Origin: Euwallacea fornicatus
Lineage: Eukaryota > Arthropoda > Insecta > Coleoptera > Curculionidae
Direction of reading: 5' to 3'
Length of the DNA stretch: 64,000 nt
Assembly: GCF_040115645.1 (NCBI RefSeq)
Contig: NC_089564.1
Location: forward strand, 3,286,001-3,350,000
Shown: one piece after another, positions 24,610 through 37,991 of the stretch
Position numbering within the stretch: the first letter of the stretch is position 1
How the letters are laid out: every line of letters starts with the position of its first letter
The notes under the pieces: generated by a model
What the model was told of the DNA's origin: nothing
The model's input: the letters and a program-made list of their open reading frames with translations, nothing else
The model's database searches: none
Translations under genes and position numbers: made by a program

Positions 24610-25214
24610 TACAGGGTGTTTCCTAACTACGTGTAAAAAATTTAAAGGCGTAATCCTCGACTGATTTTGAGTCAAAAATGTCTAATAAACATATGTCCGC
24701 AAATGCCTTGTTTCTAAGATACAGGGTGTTGACTGAAAGACGTTGAAAGAGATTTTTAAAGGTTTGGTGGTTGAGAGCTTGGTGGTTTGGAAACCTTTCC
24801 ATGTAAATACGCCTCGCTGTCAAACACTTACCATCAGCAAGGCCGTAAACAAAAACCATATTGGCCATTTCTTGATTAGTGTAATTAGGCATTTGAAAAA
24901 TTTTCAAAACTGAGGTATAATCTGATTTTTGGGACACAGAACTAAATTATTTCACTTTAGAGAGTAAAACACCAAAATAACACTGACTATCTTGTTTATA
25001 GTAGTGGAAGTAGCAAAAAAACTAACAATAAACAAGTTAGTAAATACCACCAAACCTTTAGAAACCTTTAAAACCTTTTTCAACGTCTTTCAGTCACACC
25101 CTGTATCTTGGAAACAAGGCATTTGCGGACATATGTTCATTAGACATTTTTGACTCAAAATCAGTCGAGGATTACGCCTTTCAATTTTTTACAGTAGTAA
25201 GGAAACACCCGGTA
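24610..25214 (-). mobile_element. 605-bp Tc1/mariner-type element with about 175-bp TIRs
   Basis: The ends read TACAGGGTGTTTCC (left) and, inverted, TACCGGGTGTTTCC (right), both with TA at the edge as expected of a TA target duplication. The arms 24610-24785 and 25041-25214 are near-identical inverted copies over their whole length, and include the shared block CGTAATCCTCGACTGATTTT. The arms extend into transposase coding sequence, so the element looks like an internally deleted foldback copy rather than an ordinary short-TIR element. Confidence 0.9.
24734..24892 (-). pseudogene. Transposase N-terminal fragment
   Basis: An ATG at 24892 opens 53 codons: MPNYTNQEMANMVFVYG, then ARRIYMERFPNHQALNH. 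These match the helix-turn-helix N terminus of the same transposase type as at 20.5 kb (compare ADMHLIYGQ...LLYAERFLNHRHPS). After FQRLS the reading runs into the terminal repeat, so the DDE domain is deleted. Confidence 0.75.
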
Positions 25215-25900
25215 TAAAACTATCAAACCACATGTGTATCAATAAGCAACATCGAACCATAAACTAACATTTAAAACATCCCTTAATTTAATTTAGGATA
25301 CTTCTTCATTCACCCATTTGCCAATATGTATTTATGCCCCATTTTTCCTATCGACGGAGGAGTGTGTTAGCATTGCATAAATTTTGTATTTTCAACTCGA
25401 AAATTCAGTGGAAATAATTTCATTTCAGATGATGAGATGATAGAAAGAACAAAAAACCAAAAACAATTTTAAGTTACGTTTGAACTCTTAATTTCAAGAT
25501 AAATAAATGTTTGTTAAATGTTTTAGAGTCGACGGGACCAATCGTCATAGAACCACAATTTAGCATCGCGTTAGAATTTAAACAATGTCATATACAGTGG
25601 CGTCGGAAGCGAAAAGTGGTGGAAAAAGAGTCTTGAATGTTGAGAAAATGTTAACAATATTTTAGATTTTATTGGAATCAATTCACAAAGTAATGGTGAC
25701 TAATGTCACAGTAGTAGAGACACTTGAAGCTTTATAGGAGTAGTTTTTCGGGTTTATTATAATCTATTTATTGTTCAATGTTGTTTTTAGTGTATATTTC
25801 ATATTTTCTGTTAACGTTTGGTAACTTCAAATTTATTTAAATCCAAGTAAGTTCACTGGACCGCTTGATTTCCATATTATCTATCAGTATGGTACCTTTA

Positions 25901-27101
25901 CAAAGTGCCCCATGAAAATGAGCTTTCAGCCTTATTTTGAGGACTATAACTAAAAAAAAGTTCAAATTTGGATATCATACTAAAATGGAGATGATCTATT
26001 AATTAAAAATATATTCAAGAAAATATCATTTCCAGTTATACCGGAAATCAACTCGTTTATCTAAAATAGAATACTCTGTATATTATATCAAATTTCGATT
26101 CTACTGAACATTATGAATATTTTTTATGCATAATGTTATATACCTAAATTTTACGGTTTTCGAGATATTTATAATTTTCTAAAAACAAGATAATTGCTGT
26201 GTATTTTCTAATAATTTTGACATTGCAGCTTGAGTTATTCCATTATTAACAATAAGTTTGTTTCTTTAGAAAAGTGTTTTAGCAGATCCGTTAATTTTAA
26301 AATTATCTATTGTACGTTTGAGAACTTTTAGTGATAGTTTCGTTTTTTTTCTGGATATCGAATATTAAATATATGAAATATTCTAGTTAATACTTTGTTA
26401 CCTTCACTACAAATATTAAACATACTGAGATAATCTTTGTTTGTATAATTTACAGGTGTCGTCATACTTAAGTAGACTTGAAAGCATCAACAATAACAAG
26501 GGTTTTTTTTCGGAATAAAATGAAAATGGTTAGATTTAGGTATATACAATTGGATTGAAAGTAGTAGACTTTATTTTTTATGTTAAATATGTATTTGTTG
26601 AATAAATATGGAGCCCGTATTTGAAAAACGACACGCTTTTGAAGTTTTTTAATGAAAATTTTCGGCTATCTTTTCGAGCACCCTGTATGAAAACGCATGA
26701 TTTAATTCACTGATTCAAGGGCGGTAAGGCATTTTGAATAACACCGCAAAATTTCGTTACAAAATACTTAACCATTTACGAACGATTAAAAAATACATTA
26801 ATGACTTCGATTGTCATATTTTTTGGAAAATTCTAAATATCTCGAAAACCAAAAAATTTTGGTATACAACTTTTTACATGAAAAATGTTCCACAGAATTG
26901 AATTATGGTGTAATATGCAGGGTGTTTCGTTTAAAATAAGCGAGTTAGCATTTATTTTCGGTATAACCGGAAGTGATATTTTCATGAAAATAATCTGAAT
27001 CAATAGATCCCATCTATTTGGGTAGGATAGCCAGATATCATTTTTTCCCAGTAATAATCTTCGTTATACGTGTGGAGGCCCATATTCGTGAGGCACCCTG
27101 T
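25901..27101. mobile_element. Non-autonomous transposon with about 300-bp degenerate TIRs
   Basis: The left arm (25901-about 26210) and right arm (about 26800-27101) are inverted copies. Matching blocks include AAATATCATTTCCAGTTATA with its counterpart AAATATCACTTCCGGTTATA (inverted, about 26965), and TTTTCGAGATATTTATAATT with its counterpart TTTTCGAGATATTTAGAATT (inverted, about 26830). The ends read CAAAGTGCCCCATGAAAATG and, inverted, CAGGGTGCCTCACGAATATG. No transposase is seen. A further end-like CACCCTGTA at about 26680 suggests a second, nested insertion. Confidence 0.75.
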
Positions 27102-28705
27102 TTCCTTCCGATACTGCATATGTTACATACTGCTAGGTAACTTAGATGTTTTGATAAATGCCTTATGAAAGAGAAAAATTAAACGACTGTTGTTTTTGGT
27201 AATGCTGAAATGGACTGCCTGATCAAAATCAATAGTACGTTGCAAATTTTTTCATATCGAAGGTTCACTCTTATCCAAACCAAAAACAAATTACAAGAGA
27301 AATATGAATGTCGGATACCTGCTTATACGTCTATAACACACATGTTAAACATTTTATTACGTTAAAAAGACGAGGCTATATACATAGATTGATGTATGGC
27401 TCATATTTAATAAAATAAAATGGCTGAAAAGCAATGAGCACTCGGCACTGTTTTAAACAAGGACAGCGTAGCAGTAAAGAGCAAATGATTATAGTTAAGA
27501 AAATAGTTGTTTATGCTTAAGTTTATGACTAATTAGTTTTGTTTAGGGCATAAAAGGAATTTATGTGATATATAAAGTTTATGATTCGCATTGAACGGTA
27601 AAATGACTTTATATTAAAACGTAATTAAATTTGGGGAATTTCGACTTTTATGGAGTATTAAGTGGAGTAATGAAGCAACGACCACTATTTTCGATAGTGC
27701 AGATGGTTGCAATAAAACGGAACACAATGAAATCAAGTTGACCAACAACAAATTAACGGAAATGTTTTTCTCCGGGTAGTTTATAGTTCAAAAGCCAATA
27801 AACTGAGAGGTGCTACTCGCCGAGTTTTACTATACTGCAAGCAACCACGTGTTTCTAAATATTTGTTAGCACAAATCTAAAACAAGCCATTTAATTACAA
27901 TTCCGGAGCCCTTTTATGATGCTGTTTTGATTAGGAATGCATTCAAGTCGGAATTTTCTAATTTGGCCCCCGGCCAGATAATTAAACATTCTCAGATATT
28001 GCCACAAATGATAAAAAGTATGCACTTTTGGCACGGTTCCAGAGCATGTTGCCATCCGCCGTTTCACAAGAAAAGTTTATGGTAGAAATTAACCTTTTTT
28101 ATAGGTAGAATATATGTACGGGGAATTGATTGCTTTGCGATGTTCGAAATATGCTCAAATTCCTAGCAAAATAAAATAAATTGTAAATTAGGCACACGGA
28201 GGATTTTCTCTTAAGGAAATGCAGGACAGTTTTTCCCCCATCTACCGACTCATTTAACGAGATCTTAAACGTAAGTGATAGTTTTGCTTGCGACAATTTA
28301 ATAACGCAGCGAGGAATGGCTTGGTTCGCAGATGCTTTTAATACCGTTTTTGGGATAATGATGTCTGAAATTGCTGTATTTTTTCCTTATTGTCTACTTT
28401 TAAGTTGCAGCTAGTTTCAGTATTTGAAGTTCACAGATAATTGCTAAACATTAAAGATTCAAGGTCAGTTAGATTTATATTCATTCATAATTTTAATTAC
28501 CTTGTTTTGTCTCTAAAAATGAAAATTCATGTGTGAGTAACTTTAGCCGGGAGATAATTTCCATAGAAACAAATAGGTAAAGACAAAACATTGTTTAAGG
28601 AAAATGTTCCAAATTTAGAGGAATCTTCAAATTTTTACCGTTTTAGGTTACATTAAGTGATTTTGCTTTGTTACTGATTTTATATATTTAAACGTAAAAA
28701 AAGTA

Positions 28706-29764
28706 TATACCGGGTGATTCAAGAGGTGACTCGCCGTTATAACTTTTTTGTTTTTGAACTTAGAAAGTTGAAATTGGGAGAGAAAGTGTACGCGAATAGA
28801 GCCGATTGATCGACTTTAATGATGTTTATCTAGCACTGCCGGTTTAACCAGAAATGACTTCAACTTTCGATTTTTAAACGAAATGCCTGCAAGTTTGAAC
28901 TTTTTTGGAATCTATAGGTCATTTTTAGTCCAAAAATATGTAATTTTAAAAAATACATTTTTTTGTGTAAAAAAATTGATATGGTGTTAATATTTGGAGA
29001 ATGTCTTCGACGGCCTCCCGATGCTGCACGACTTTACGCAGAAAGGTGTTCACTTAGAAACCATCCGGCCGCCACCATTTAAGAAAAATTAGTGAATCAA
29101 ATGAAAACGAGATATGCTAATGAAGAAGAAAAAAAACACAATTTCTACAAGTAGAAATATTTTATTCCCTTGTTTTGTGATTTGAGCGACGGTCGTGACG
29201 AACTCCACGGCCAGTATTTTTTTTTCTAAATTTGAATGTCTTTAATGAACTAACAATTCATTTCTGAATGAATCTACGTTGTGTTTGGTGTCAAAAAATT
29301 CAAGAAAAACTGGTCTTTTAGATAATCGCAATGAACCGCCATGTTGCCATTTTATGAACGAAAGATAAATGACAAAACTGCTTTCGGTATTTAAATTGCT
29401 TATTAAAGAAGAAATCCTCAATAAAATGGCAAATTAGTATTTTTTCCCGTTATTTAGACCTAATATTGGGCCTAATACGTATGCCTCGGTGGCGACGTTC
29501 GACATAAAAAAACACTTTTTTTTTAATAACATTTTTAGACTAAAAATGATCTCTAGATTTCAAAAAACTAAAAATTTATAGGGAATTACGTTTAAAAATC
29601 TAAAGTTGATGTAATTTCCGGTTAAACCGGAAGCGATGGATAAATGCCACTAACGTCAATCAATTGGCTCAATTCTCATATAGTTTCCCTCCAAATTTCA
29701 ACTTTCTCAGTTCAAAAACAAAAAAGTTATAAAGGCGAGATATCTTCTTGAATCACCCGGTATA
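28706..29764 (+). mobile_element. Tc1/mariner-type element with about 265-bp TIRs
   Basis: The left end TATACCGGGTGATTCAAGA (from 28706) is matched by its complement at the right end (to 29764). The arms stay alignable for about 265 bp each (28706-28975; 29503-29764), including the block AACTTTTTTGTTTTTGAACT and a GGTTTAACC core. TA sits at both edges. A short transposase N-terminal fragment lies on the plus strand inside. Confidence 0.9.
28981..29082 (+). pseudogene. Transposase N-terminal fragment
   Basis: ATG at 28981 opens 33 codons. MVLIFGE...DAARLYAERCSLRNHPAATI is the same helix-turn-helix segment as in the 20.5 and 24.8 kb fragments, cut by a stop at 29080. Only part of the binding domain remains and no DDE segment follows. 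Confidence 0.7.
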
Positions 29765-30240
29765 TTGGACATTTTTTCAGACATGGTCCAGAAATTGGGG
29801 GGTGTCAACGTTAAGAATTTGAAAAAGGTACCTACAGATCCCACGGTTTCCGAGGTAACCTTCTGAAATGTATTATTTATGACAGTTGACACATAGACTA
29901 CCATTCCGAACATCCATAAAGTCTGCTCTTCATGCATCTGTCATTTGCCGACACCATGATCCGGCAAAATGATACATGATTGGTTGGAGTATAAATTAAT
30001 TGTCAAATAACTGAAGTAAAGCGTAGTAAAATTAAAAATCATTCATCCTACTCCGCATTGCCCGTCATGTTGACCAATCCGAGCGCTTGTTGTATTGCCG
30101 AACGACAGCCGCATGAGACGGAAAATTATAGGGTCGATTATATCCGTCATGCGTCCATTCTTCTCGCCAATCAGACTGAATGGCAGACGCGTATGTAGGT
30201 TGAAAATTTAACCCGATCTGCTAATGATTTTATATTGGTG

Positions 30241-30256
30241 GATCACCCGGTATAAT
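30241..30256. repeat. Solo transposon terminus
   Basis: GATCACCCGGTATA is nearly identical to the right end of the 28.7-29.8 kb element, lying 490 bp beyond it. No left partner was found, so this looks like the remnant of an older or interrupted copy. Confidence 0.45.
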
Positions 30257-30289
30257 AGGGTAAATTGTAAAACCCGGTAAAGTTGCGGC

Positions 30290-30600
30290 ACGAAATACAA
30301 TATTAATGTATCTATGCCCGAGGGCATAGTTTTCCGCCACCTAAAGAACCGACGTCGCCGTCGGCATCTACACGCGTCATTACCAGATACATTAGATTAT
30401 TAAAGAGACGTGGCATAATTTTAGGTTCGCCAACGGATGCTGAATTTAATAAGAAATATTCCGAGAAATTAATCCAGTCTGCATTTAATTTTAGAGAGTG
30501 TCTTTTGATGTCTTCGGCCGCGCACTTGTCATTTTGTTTCCACGGCTTTGGGGGCATTTCGAATTGCTTTAAATGGCCCCGGTGGACGGATATAGTGGAT
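30290..30600. promoter_or_regulatory. Higher-GC intronic block with an antisense small ORF
   Basis: This patch is compositionally distinct from the flanking intron. On the minus strand it holds a complete 81-codon frame (30312-30557, ATG start) with protein-like composition, beginning MPPKPWKQNDKCAAEDIKRH. An 8-bp palindrome CTATGCCC/GGGCATAG (30312-30329) overlaps its stop codon. I cannot tell an enhancer from a small nested gene; an enhancer is the more likely. Confidence 0.25.
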
Positions 30601-33600
30601 GGTTAAATATACTAAAGCAGTGGCGTCCTTACAAATGATCAGTAACGTTGAGGCATGGGTTCTTCCGGCTGTTTCATCCCCCGCAGTGATAAAGGACCGC
30701 ACCTCGTTTCATAAATTCAATTATTCAAATCCGCCCTGATGTTCATCATCTGAGACAAAACAAATATTCAAATGGTGTTATAAATACTTGGTGACAATAT
30801 TAAAACGGAACCGTGTATTAATATGAATGTAATGTTATGGAGACACCCTGTGGATTGAGATGATAAATCAATTCCCTACATCGCAGTACTAATAGTGTCC
30901 TCGGTACCCCGCGGCTCACCTCCTGCATTATTTATGATAAATTTATAAATCTCTGAATGCACCACGTCCGCCCGAATCCATTCCAATACTACTTCATTTT
31001 GTACGTGTCGAAGATGCACCAATGTCTTAGTGAGAGAAACTACCTGTAGATCCACTTATATCACCGGACACATATTTATAATAGAAAAGTCACTTGGCTT
31101 AAAGTTCGAATGTGTCTCTGATAACTTGTTACTTCGTGCACCCGCTGAAAGCAATGAAAACACATGAAGAGTGCTGGCTTTTTCGGGTTCTGAAGGGCTC
31201 CTTCGATCTGATTAGATCGTCAATATTGATATAGTTTCCTTAGCTGATATCTTACAAAAGTCTAAAAACTGTAGGTACTTCGATGATCATCCTTACTTCT
31301 GACTCTTTAAAATCTTAACATTGTAAGTTCAGTTTTGGTTTAGGTTAATTCTGCTATTTTTTAGACCTTCACACGCGTTCTTAAATGAGATTTCTTTATT
31401 GAGCATTCTAAATGTTTTGATTATGTGAGATGTTCATGCTCTAGGAAAGTAAGGCACTGGATTACCTTCAAACTATAGCTCATCCATTCTTTCCTTCATC
31501 ACAAAAAGTCGTTTTTTTATGTTTTTGGTTTTGCAACCAGCTTCTTTCTCTGGTAACCTGAATAGTATTTGACGAAGGCTTTTTTAAATCGAAAGCAAAT
31601 TAGTTCCAGTGCAATTTAGGCAGTTTCAGCAATCTATCTCAATATCCTCGGGTTTATTGACGGCTGATATCTATCTTGTCTAACATTTTTTTTCACATTT
31701 TTATTACCTTCCTAAATTTCAGGTTACAAAAGAAATCAGTTTTGCATTACTATAAAAAAAACTGTGTTTCAGAGAGGCATGTTGTCTAAGAAAAGAAATG
31801 AGTTTTTAAATAATGGGCCAGATGAAGTAATTTAAGCAAATTATCATGAAAACTTTCAATGTGATGAAGGTCATTATAAGAATGCCATTTACTCGCAAAA
31901 GAAGGTCCTTTAAAATACCATATACTGCTTCCATTTCTTTGTCAAGATATTATAGAATTTGTAAAGTAAAAAAAAAGAAATTTTAAAAATCCGATAAATT
32001 TATTAGAATTAACAGAAGTCACGTTAGGTACTTAATTTAAACTGATCACCCCTTTGGTTGTCTTCTCATTCACACTTTCCTCTTAATTGAAAGTTAAAGG
32101 AAAACTGAAGTCGTTTTCACTCTCGCTGTTTCCAGCTCCATCTGATGTCGAAAACTATTTTTTAAATTAAAACATTTCTAAGCAGTTCTGTATTTTGGAA
32201 ATAATGTTTCAGACGTCAATAGGGGCTGTTGGAATCGTGGAATTGTACACCATTTTCAGTTAACACTAATTAAAAATGATATTTACACCTCACTAAGGAC
32301 TCGGGCAGGCGCTCCTATTAAGGTTTCGACGACAAATCACCGAACGCATTTCGGTTTTTGAAAACTATGAGAAAAGAATAGAAAAAGGAAAATAAAGAGT
32401 GAACTAAAATGTGTGAAAGATGAACTTTTGAAATTTGTGAAATGCTCTAAAATTCCTCTCTTCGGTCGCTGTCGAACGAGAGTGTTTTTAACACGGATCA
32501 CGTCATCCTCCTAAAAGATTGATCTGAGATAAGTGGTTGATGTTTGATCATTGTGCCTAATTTAACTCGTCTTGTTTATAGATTTTTTTCTGTGTCGATG
32601 TGATATTTGTTACAGTTTGGCTTCTTTTTATGAATACAACGTAGACCTCTTATTCGAGAATACCCAAGTGTTATCCATGTTTACCGAACAAGAGACTACC
32701 TATATTTATATCGGCTTTAATGTAGTTTTGCTGTTATTTAATTCTCTTTTTGGTTTGGGTGCTTCACCAATATGAAATTTCCTACCACATCAATTTTGCC
32801 TTATTACGGCCTGTTCGAAATTGTGAAACCATTTCCCCATAAGGCTACTGGGATAATTGTGTTCACGTGAAACTTTGCGTATGTCTCTTCGACATTGAAA
32901 TTTTGTCCATTACATATTAATTCTGCCCGATCATCTAGGGACTAGTAAGTACGTACAGTGTCACATTGGTGCAAGTGGTCTCTGGACCAATCGAGTCAGG
33001 TTGGTTTGTGGCTAACGCCTTTCTGATTCAGCTTAGTGTCCCACGGTGTGAAACTACATCCCCGTTTGTCTTTCGTCATTAATTCAGTTCATAAAATTTG
33101 GAACCATTAGGAAAAATATGGGACAACTCAATGAATCGGCAGATTCGAATTTACTTGATGCGCATCTGCAAGGACATTTATCACGTTTCTTGATGATAAT
33201 TATTTCCTGTACCGTTTATGTGTTAAAATGATGATTTGAAGGGTACCGTGATGTGAAGATCAAGTAAGTGCCTCGTGATACACTTGTGTCGTACTGTATC
33301 TGACAAACTGGAGATAATTTTTGTGACTGAAAAACATCCTTGAAGAATTTCGCCGAGACAACAAACTGCAACCCATTAATTTCCCCAACTTATAAACCGT
33401 GACTGCCAGTCTGGGTCGATATAAACGTGCAATTATATTTATTCTCTTTCTAAGAATAATAGCACAGTTATTTTCGCCAACATTCGCATACAGGATCTCC
33501 ACAGCATCCCCGTGGACCAGCACGGAACGCACGCACCTCTCCCTCACCGGGCAGAAAGAGACGGCGTACGGGGCCGTAGGCGTAGTTTTGATTAATGTCG

Positions 33601-36600
33601 ATTATAAAAAGTTCTGTCTGAAGAGAAACGTCGGTTATTCTGGGTTTTATTAATAAGAACCGAATGGTGTTGTCTATCAAAACCGGGAACATGTGTTCCA
33701 ACAGGCAAAAGGCGAAAAGGTTGCCTGAATTATTTGATACAGTCTATCTTTGTCTTCGGGGATTTATGAGATTTGGTGCGCGGGTATTTCGGAAAAATAG
33801 GACAACTATTTGGGTTTATTAATTGCACAAATTGGGTGGTCGGATTGTGTTTGGGTTAAGTATTTGGCACTTTTGGCATGGGACGTCTCACTGTTGTGCG
33901 CTGCCTCAATTATGTTTTATCCGCAAACATTCTTCCTGATTATGAAAAGGTAGGGCCGATTCAGCTGAAACCTCTTGGCGAGACGAATTGTCAGTATAGT
34001 ACCTGTTACACAGGTATAGGAAGACGACATGACCTAAATGCTCGTATAATAGAAAAACAAACGATTAAATTGAGTTCCATGGACAGTCTGACACAAATAT
34101 TTTTGTAAAGAAAAAATCCTACACTCCATTTCTGGAGATCAACTATGAAGATCTCGGTAGTCACAAAAGATACGAGGTCAGTTAAATTGGAATAAAGCTG
34201 CGAAATTTGGAGTGTAAGAATGAGCCGTTTCAAATCGAAAAAAACTGAAACATGTTCAAAACATCTTTTTCTTGGCGAGATAATTCAAAGTGAGTGACAC
34301 TTGACCATTGCGACTTCTCCCTTTGTGCAACTAGGCGATTTCATATTTGAAATGCGACAGTTTGATTTCGGCAACCATCACCGACTTTCTTTTTTCGCAT
34401 TTGGGACTCCTCGAATACCCTGTGTAATATGAAGCTCAGTCTCAACAGCTCGTTAAGAACTACCAGAGAATCCAGAGAAATGCCAGAAGAAAAAATGCAG
34501 TTTAGTTTTGGAGTCGAGTAAATTTTGAAAGTCTTGCGAGTATCCTTTTCTACGAAATCAACGACTTCCTACAGAGTGTGTTAACTTGCGCTGGCCCGTT
34601 CATTGAATTTATTTTTAATCGATCATTTTGATTGGCAGTCGGAAGTTACATTTTCAAATATCTAATTCGTATCATCAGAATGGCCTTGCAGGAAAGTTGA
34701 TGCCTGCACAACACATCAATCCTGCTTACAAATCAAATCTTCAAAGTACTGAGTTTTTTGTGGTGAACACTTCGACTTCCAAAGGCCTAATCTCTTAAGT
34801 AATTAATGCTCGGTAGTTTAATGAAGAGCTCTTATTCTTCAGCCTATTTTTATCCGACACTCTCCTTCTGCCAACACGATGGCCAACCTGTCGTTGTCGC
34901 AGGATTTAAAACCCAAACCGTGTTTGTTCTTACAATAGGAAAAATGGCACTTTATCCAACATAAGCGTTAAGCAGGTTAAGACGATCAAGCATGGTAGGC
35001 AGCACACGTGTATCAATATTTGCAGTGAACCCTCCGTTCTCGTGTTTGCCTTAAAAATGCTTTTGGGTCGGCTACCTCTTTTAATTGCTTGCCTTTGTAT
35101 TCTACCTTATTCTGCCAATTGTTTTTAAGGTCGAGTGCTGAAACGACACTCCATAAATTGCAGGATTGTGTATCAGGAATTGCTGCCTTTTAGCTCGATT
35201 TCACTCGTTACTGCAGTCTATTTTTATACACTTAACTCATTTCAGATTTGGCATGTGGTCCGTGACACCCTCCCCTTATTATACGAGGGAGGCCCTTATA
35301 GCGACACCCCTAATCGTATCAAAGGGACTTGGGAATGTCACCATTTCCTGAAAGTGATTGATGGTTTTGGCGGAATTCTAACATCGTGTTCTCGATTTTT
35401 TTTTCGAGTTTTCTCAAATGATATATTAAAAAGATTTAGTAATTATCGATATAGAAGCTAAGACACGCAATATGAAATACAGAAGCCCAATTTCGTACCA
35501 CTCAAAGTTAATGCGGATTTAATGATTTAAGTTTTGCTCATTTTTCTCAAATTATGTTTGCTATTCCTGATCAGCTCACCTGCTCGGGCATTCAAGAATT
35601 GACAGAATAATTGTCCATAATAAACCATGGGAAATTTTCTGCATGACATTTGCAGCTGTTGATATCGGTTTGCATAGATTAATATAAGATGTTTCGATAA
35701 TCGTTTTGCATCACGATAAGTCAATTTTTGTGGATCCTGGGTCAACGAACAACAGCTTAGGCCAGATTTCTGTAATATGGTCAGAAGTGAATATTTTCGA
35801 ACGAAGATTCTGAATATTAGTGAACATTCCGGAAAATTTCGTTATACATGTAGTTTTAACCCCACTCTCGCCTCATCTTTATGGACATTTTGGATATTTT
35901 TGAGTCCAAGTCCGGTTGATCTTCGCGTCGTTTTGAACGTTGTACAGCATTTGAGAGAGTTTGGACATTTGAATTTAACGTCTCTGGTCGAAAGGGAATT
36001 TCAGTGCATAATTATTCTAGGAACCAAAAGCATGAGAAATTAAGTTGTCACGCCAATAGGAAGCTACTTGTGCCTTAACAGTTATTCCTTAATAGGTCGC
36101 TATCATCGCTTGAAGTGCTTCCTTCGCAGATTTCACAAGAATCATCATCAGTTGGCACGCAGCAGCAACATCCGTCATAACTCACACTTGAACACCAACC
36201 AACAACAGAAATTGAACATAATAAGGCGCGCACTCTCTAGCAAATCAATTTAATGACTGTTGATAATTACCCATGTTTTAATTGTCGCTTTCACGTAGAA
36301 TTATTACCAAACTGGCCAAGCGATTTAATGCCGATCTATCGTTACATTGTTATTTCACTTACATCACAATCAAAGCTTTCTATGTTGTCGATAATTGGCC
36401 ATTGTACACGCACCTGTCATAAATTGAATCGTTAAACCCCGTTTATGACTTGTTGGGAATTTTTTTTTTTTTTACTTGAGATTGAACCGCCATCTTATTT
36501 TTGACCTCCAGAAGTGACCTGTTTGCGCCTTTTCGCCGCATTACCCTTAATCGTTTTGGACTATATCATACCGTAAAGACGTTTAAATGGCGGACATTCA

Positions 36601-36878
36601 TAATTACGATCATCAAGACACGGTTATTAAATTTGTCGGTCGGTGGACATGGAATTATATCCCGCAGCATGTGGATATAAATATAAATATAATAATATGT
36701 TTATATCTGTTGTTAAGTGCACATTATTAAGACAAATTGGACCGGCAAGTGCAGACCAGACTGCAGTTAAAGTTTTAGTGCTCTCGGATTAAATCTGGAG
36801 CATATTTCTCGAAACCTATAGCAGAAATACAGTACGTGGAGGAGGAAGTCATATTTAAGGTTCGGATCAAGAATTAAA

Positions 36879-36922
36879 AGGTGAGATCCATCGAGGATTG
36901 AAATCCTCGATGGATCTCACCT
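36879..36922. repeat. Perfect 44-bp palindrome (21-bp arms, 2-bp spacer)
   Basis: The arm 36879-36899 is the exact inverted complement of 36902-36922, separated by GA. The left arm begins AGGTGAGATCCATC. Pairing ends at once outside the arms (A against C). No transposon ends or direct repeats flank it. Confidence 0.9.
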
Positions 36923-37991
36923 CTCCGTGACATTCTCAAATACCTAAAAGGTGTAAGCTCATTATCGGTGCTTATTGTCTCGGTTATTGCAATTTAAACG
37001 TCGCTTTGGTATTTATTTGGCTCGAAAATGTAACATTAAACAAATAAGCAAGCACGGAAGCGTCCCATAGAAAACATCTTGTCTTTCTTGACATCTTTTG
37101 TTGTTTTAAAACTAGCGATATTGTCAGAAAAAAACCATTTATTTCGCATTCGGTTCTATTGACGTCTACAATTCTGAAAGCAAATACTGTGCTCTTTTAT
37201 GCGAGCGAAATGTTTAGAAAGAAAGGAACTCAAAGCGTGCTGAATTCGTAAAAACGTGCAGGTTGAATTCACTCCGGCTTAGGCAGCAGGTTCTTAGGAA
37301 ACAATGATGTTACCCCCTTAACAAATTCTACGAAGTCCTGAATTTTACCACTTCGGGCTATTAAAGCATTCAGGACGTTATTCGCTACACTTTTTGGTCT
37401 CTCAGTTATCCGAAATTACCTTTAAATAGTTGCAAGTTATTTACACGGAAACTGCACATATGGCTCTTACGGAAAAAGTTCTAGAAATTTCAGAATTTTC
37501 TTTCAGCTTTCTAGTTACATAGGTTTTGACTTATGTAACCTCCCTTGTTACTCATGTACACCGTAAATTATGTTAGCCAGAACCTCATGATACACATACT
37601 CCAATATCCCAAGTACCTCTTCTTCGTCTAAGAGGGCAACGAAAAGCATCCATCAGCTTTTTCAATCACGTTCACCAACATCAAAATATTTTTAATTTGG
37701 AAAAAAATCCAAAATGTAGATTTCTCCGTTTTACTGCAGGAGTTTTATTTCTTTTTCTTTTCAGTCTGAGCACTTTGAGTTAACACATGGTGAAATCATA
37801 ATTAATTCAAAATAATATACTTCAAAAAGAACCTGAGCCACATGTGGTGAGTTCTTACATAATTGCATAAAAATGATTTGTTTTTATATATTAAATATTT
37901 CATGTATTGGAAATAGTTCTGAAAAAGGGTACGAAGTAATAGGAATGTCCCGGCAGTCAAAATGTCATAGAACACAGAGGACTGTTGGCCA

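Noticed and set aside
35135..35461. 108-codon plus-strand frame
   Set aside because: It starts only at GTG, has no domain or splice context, and sits in ordinary intron sequence.
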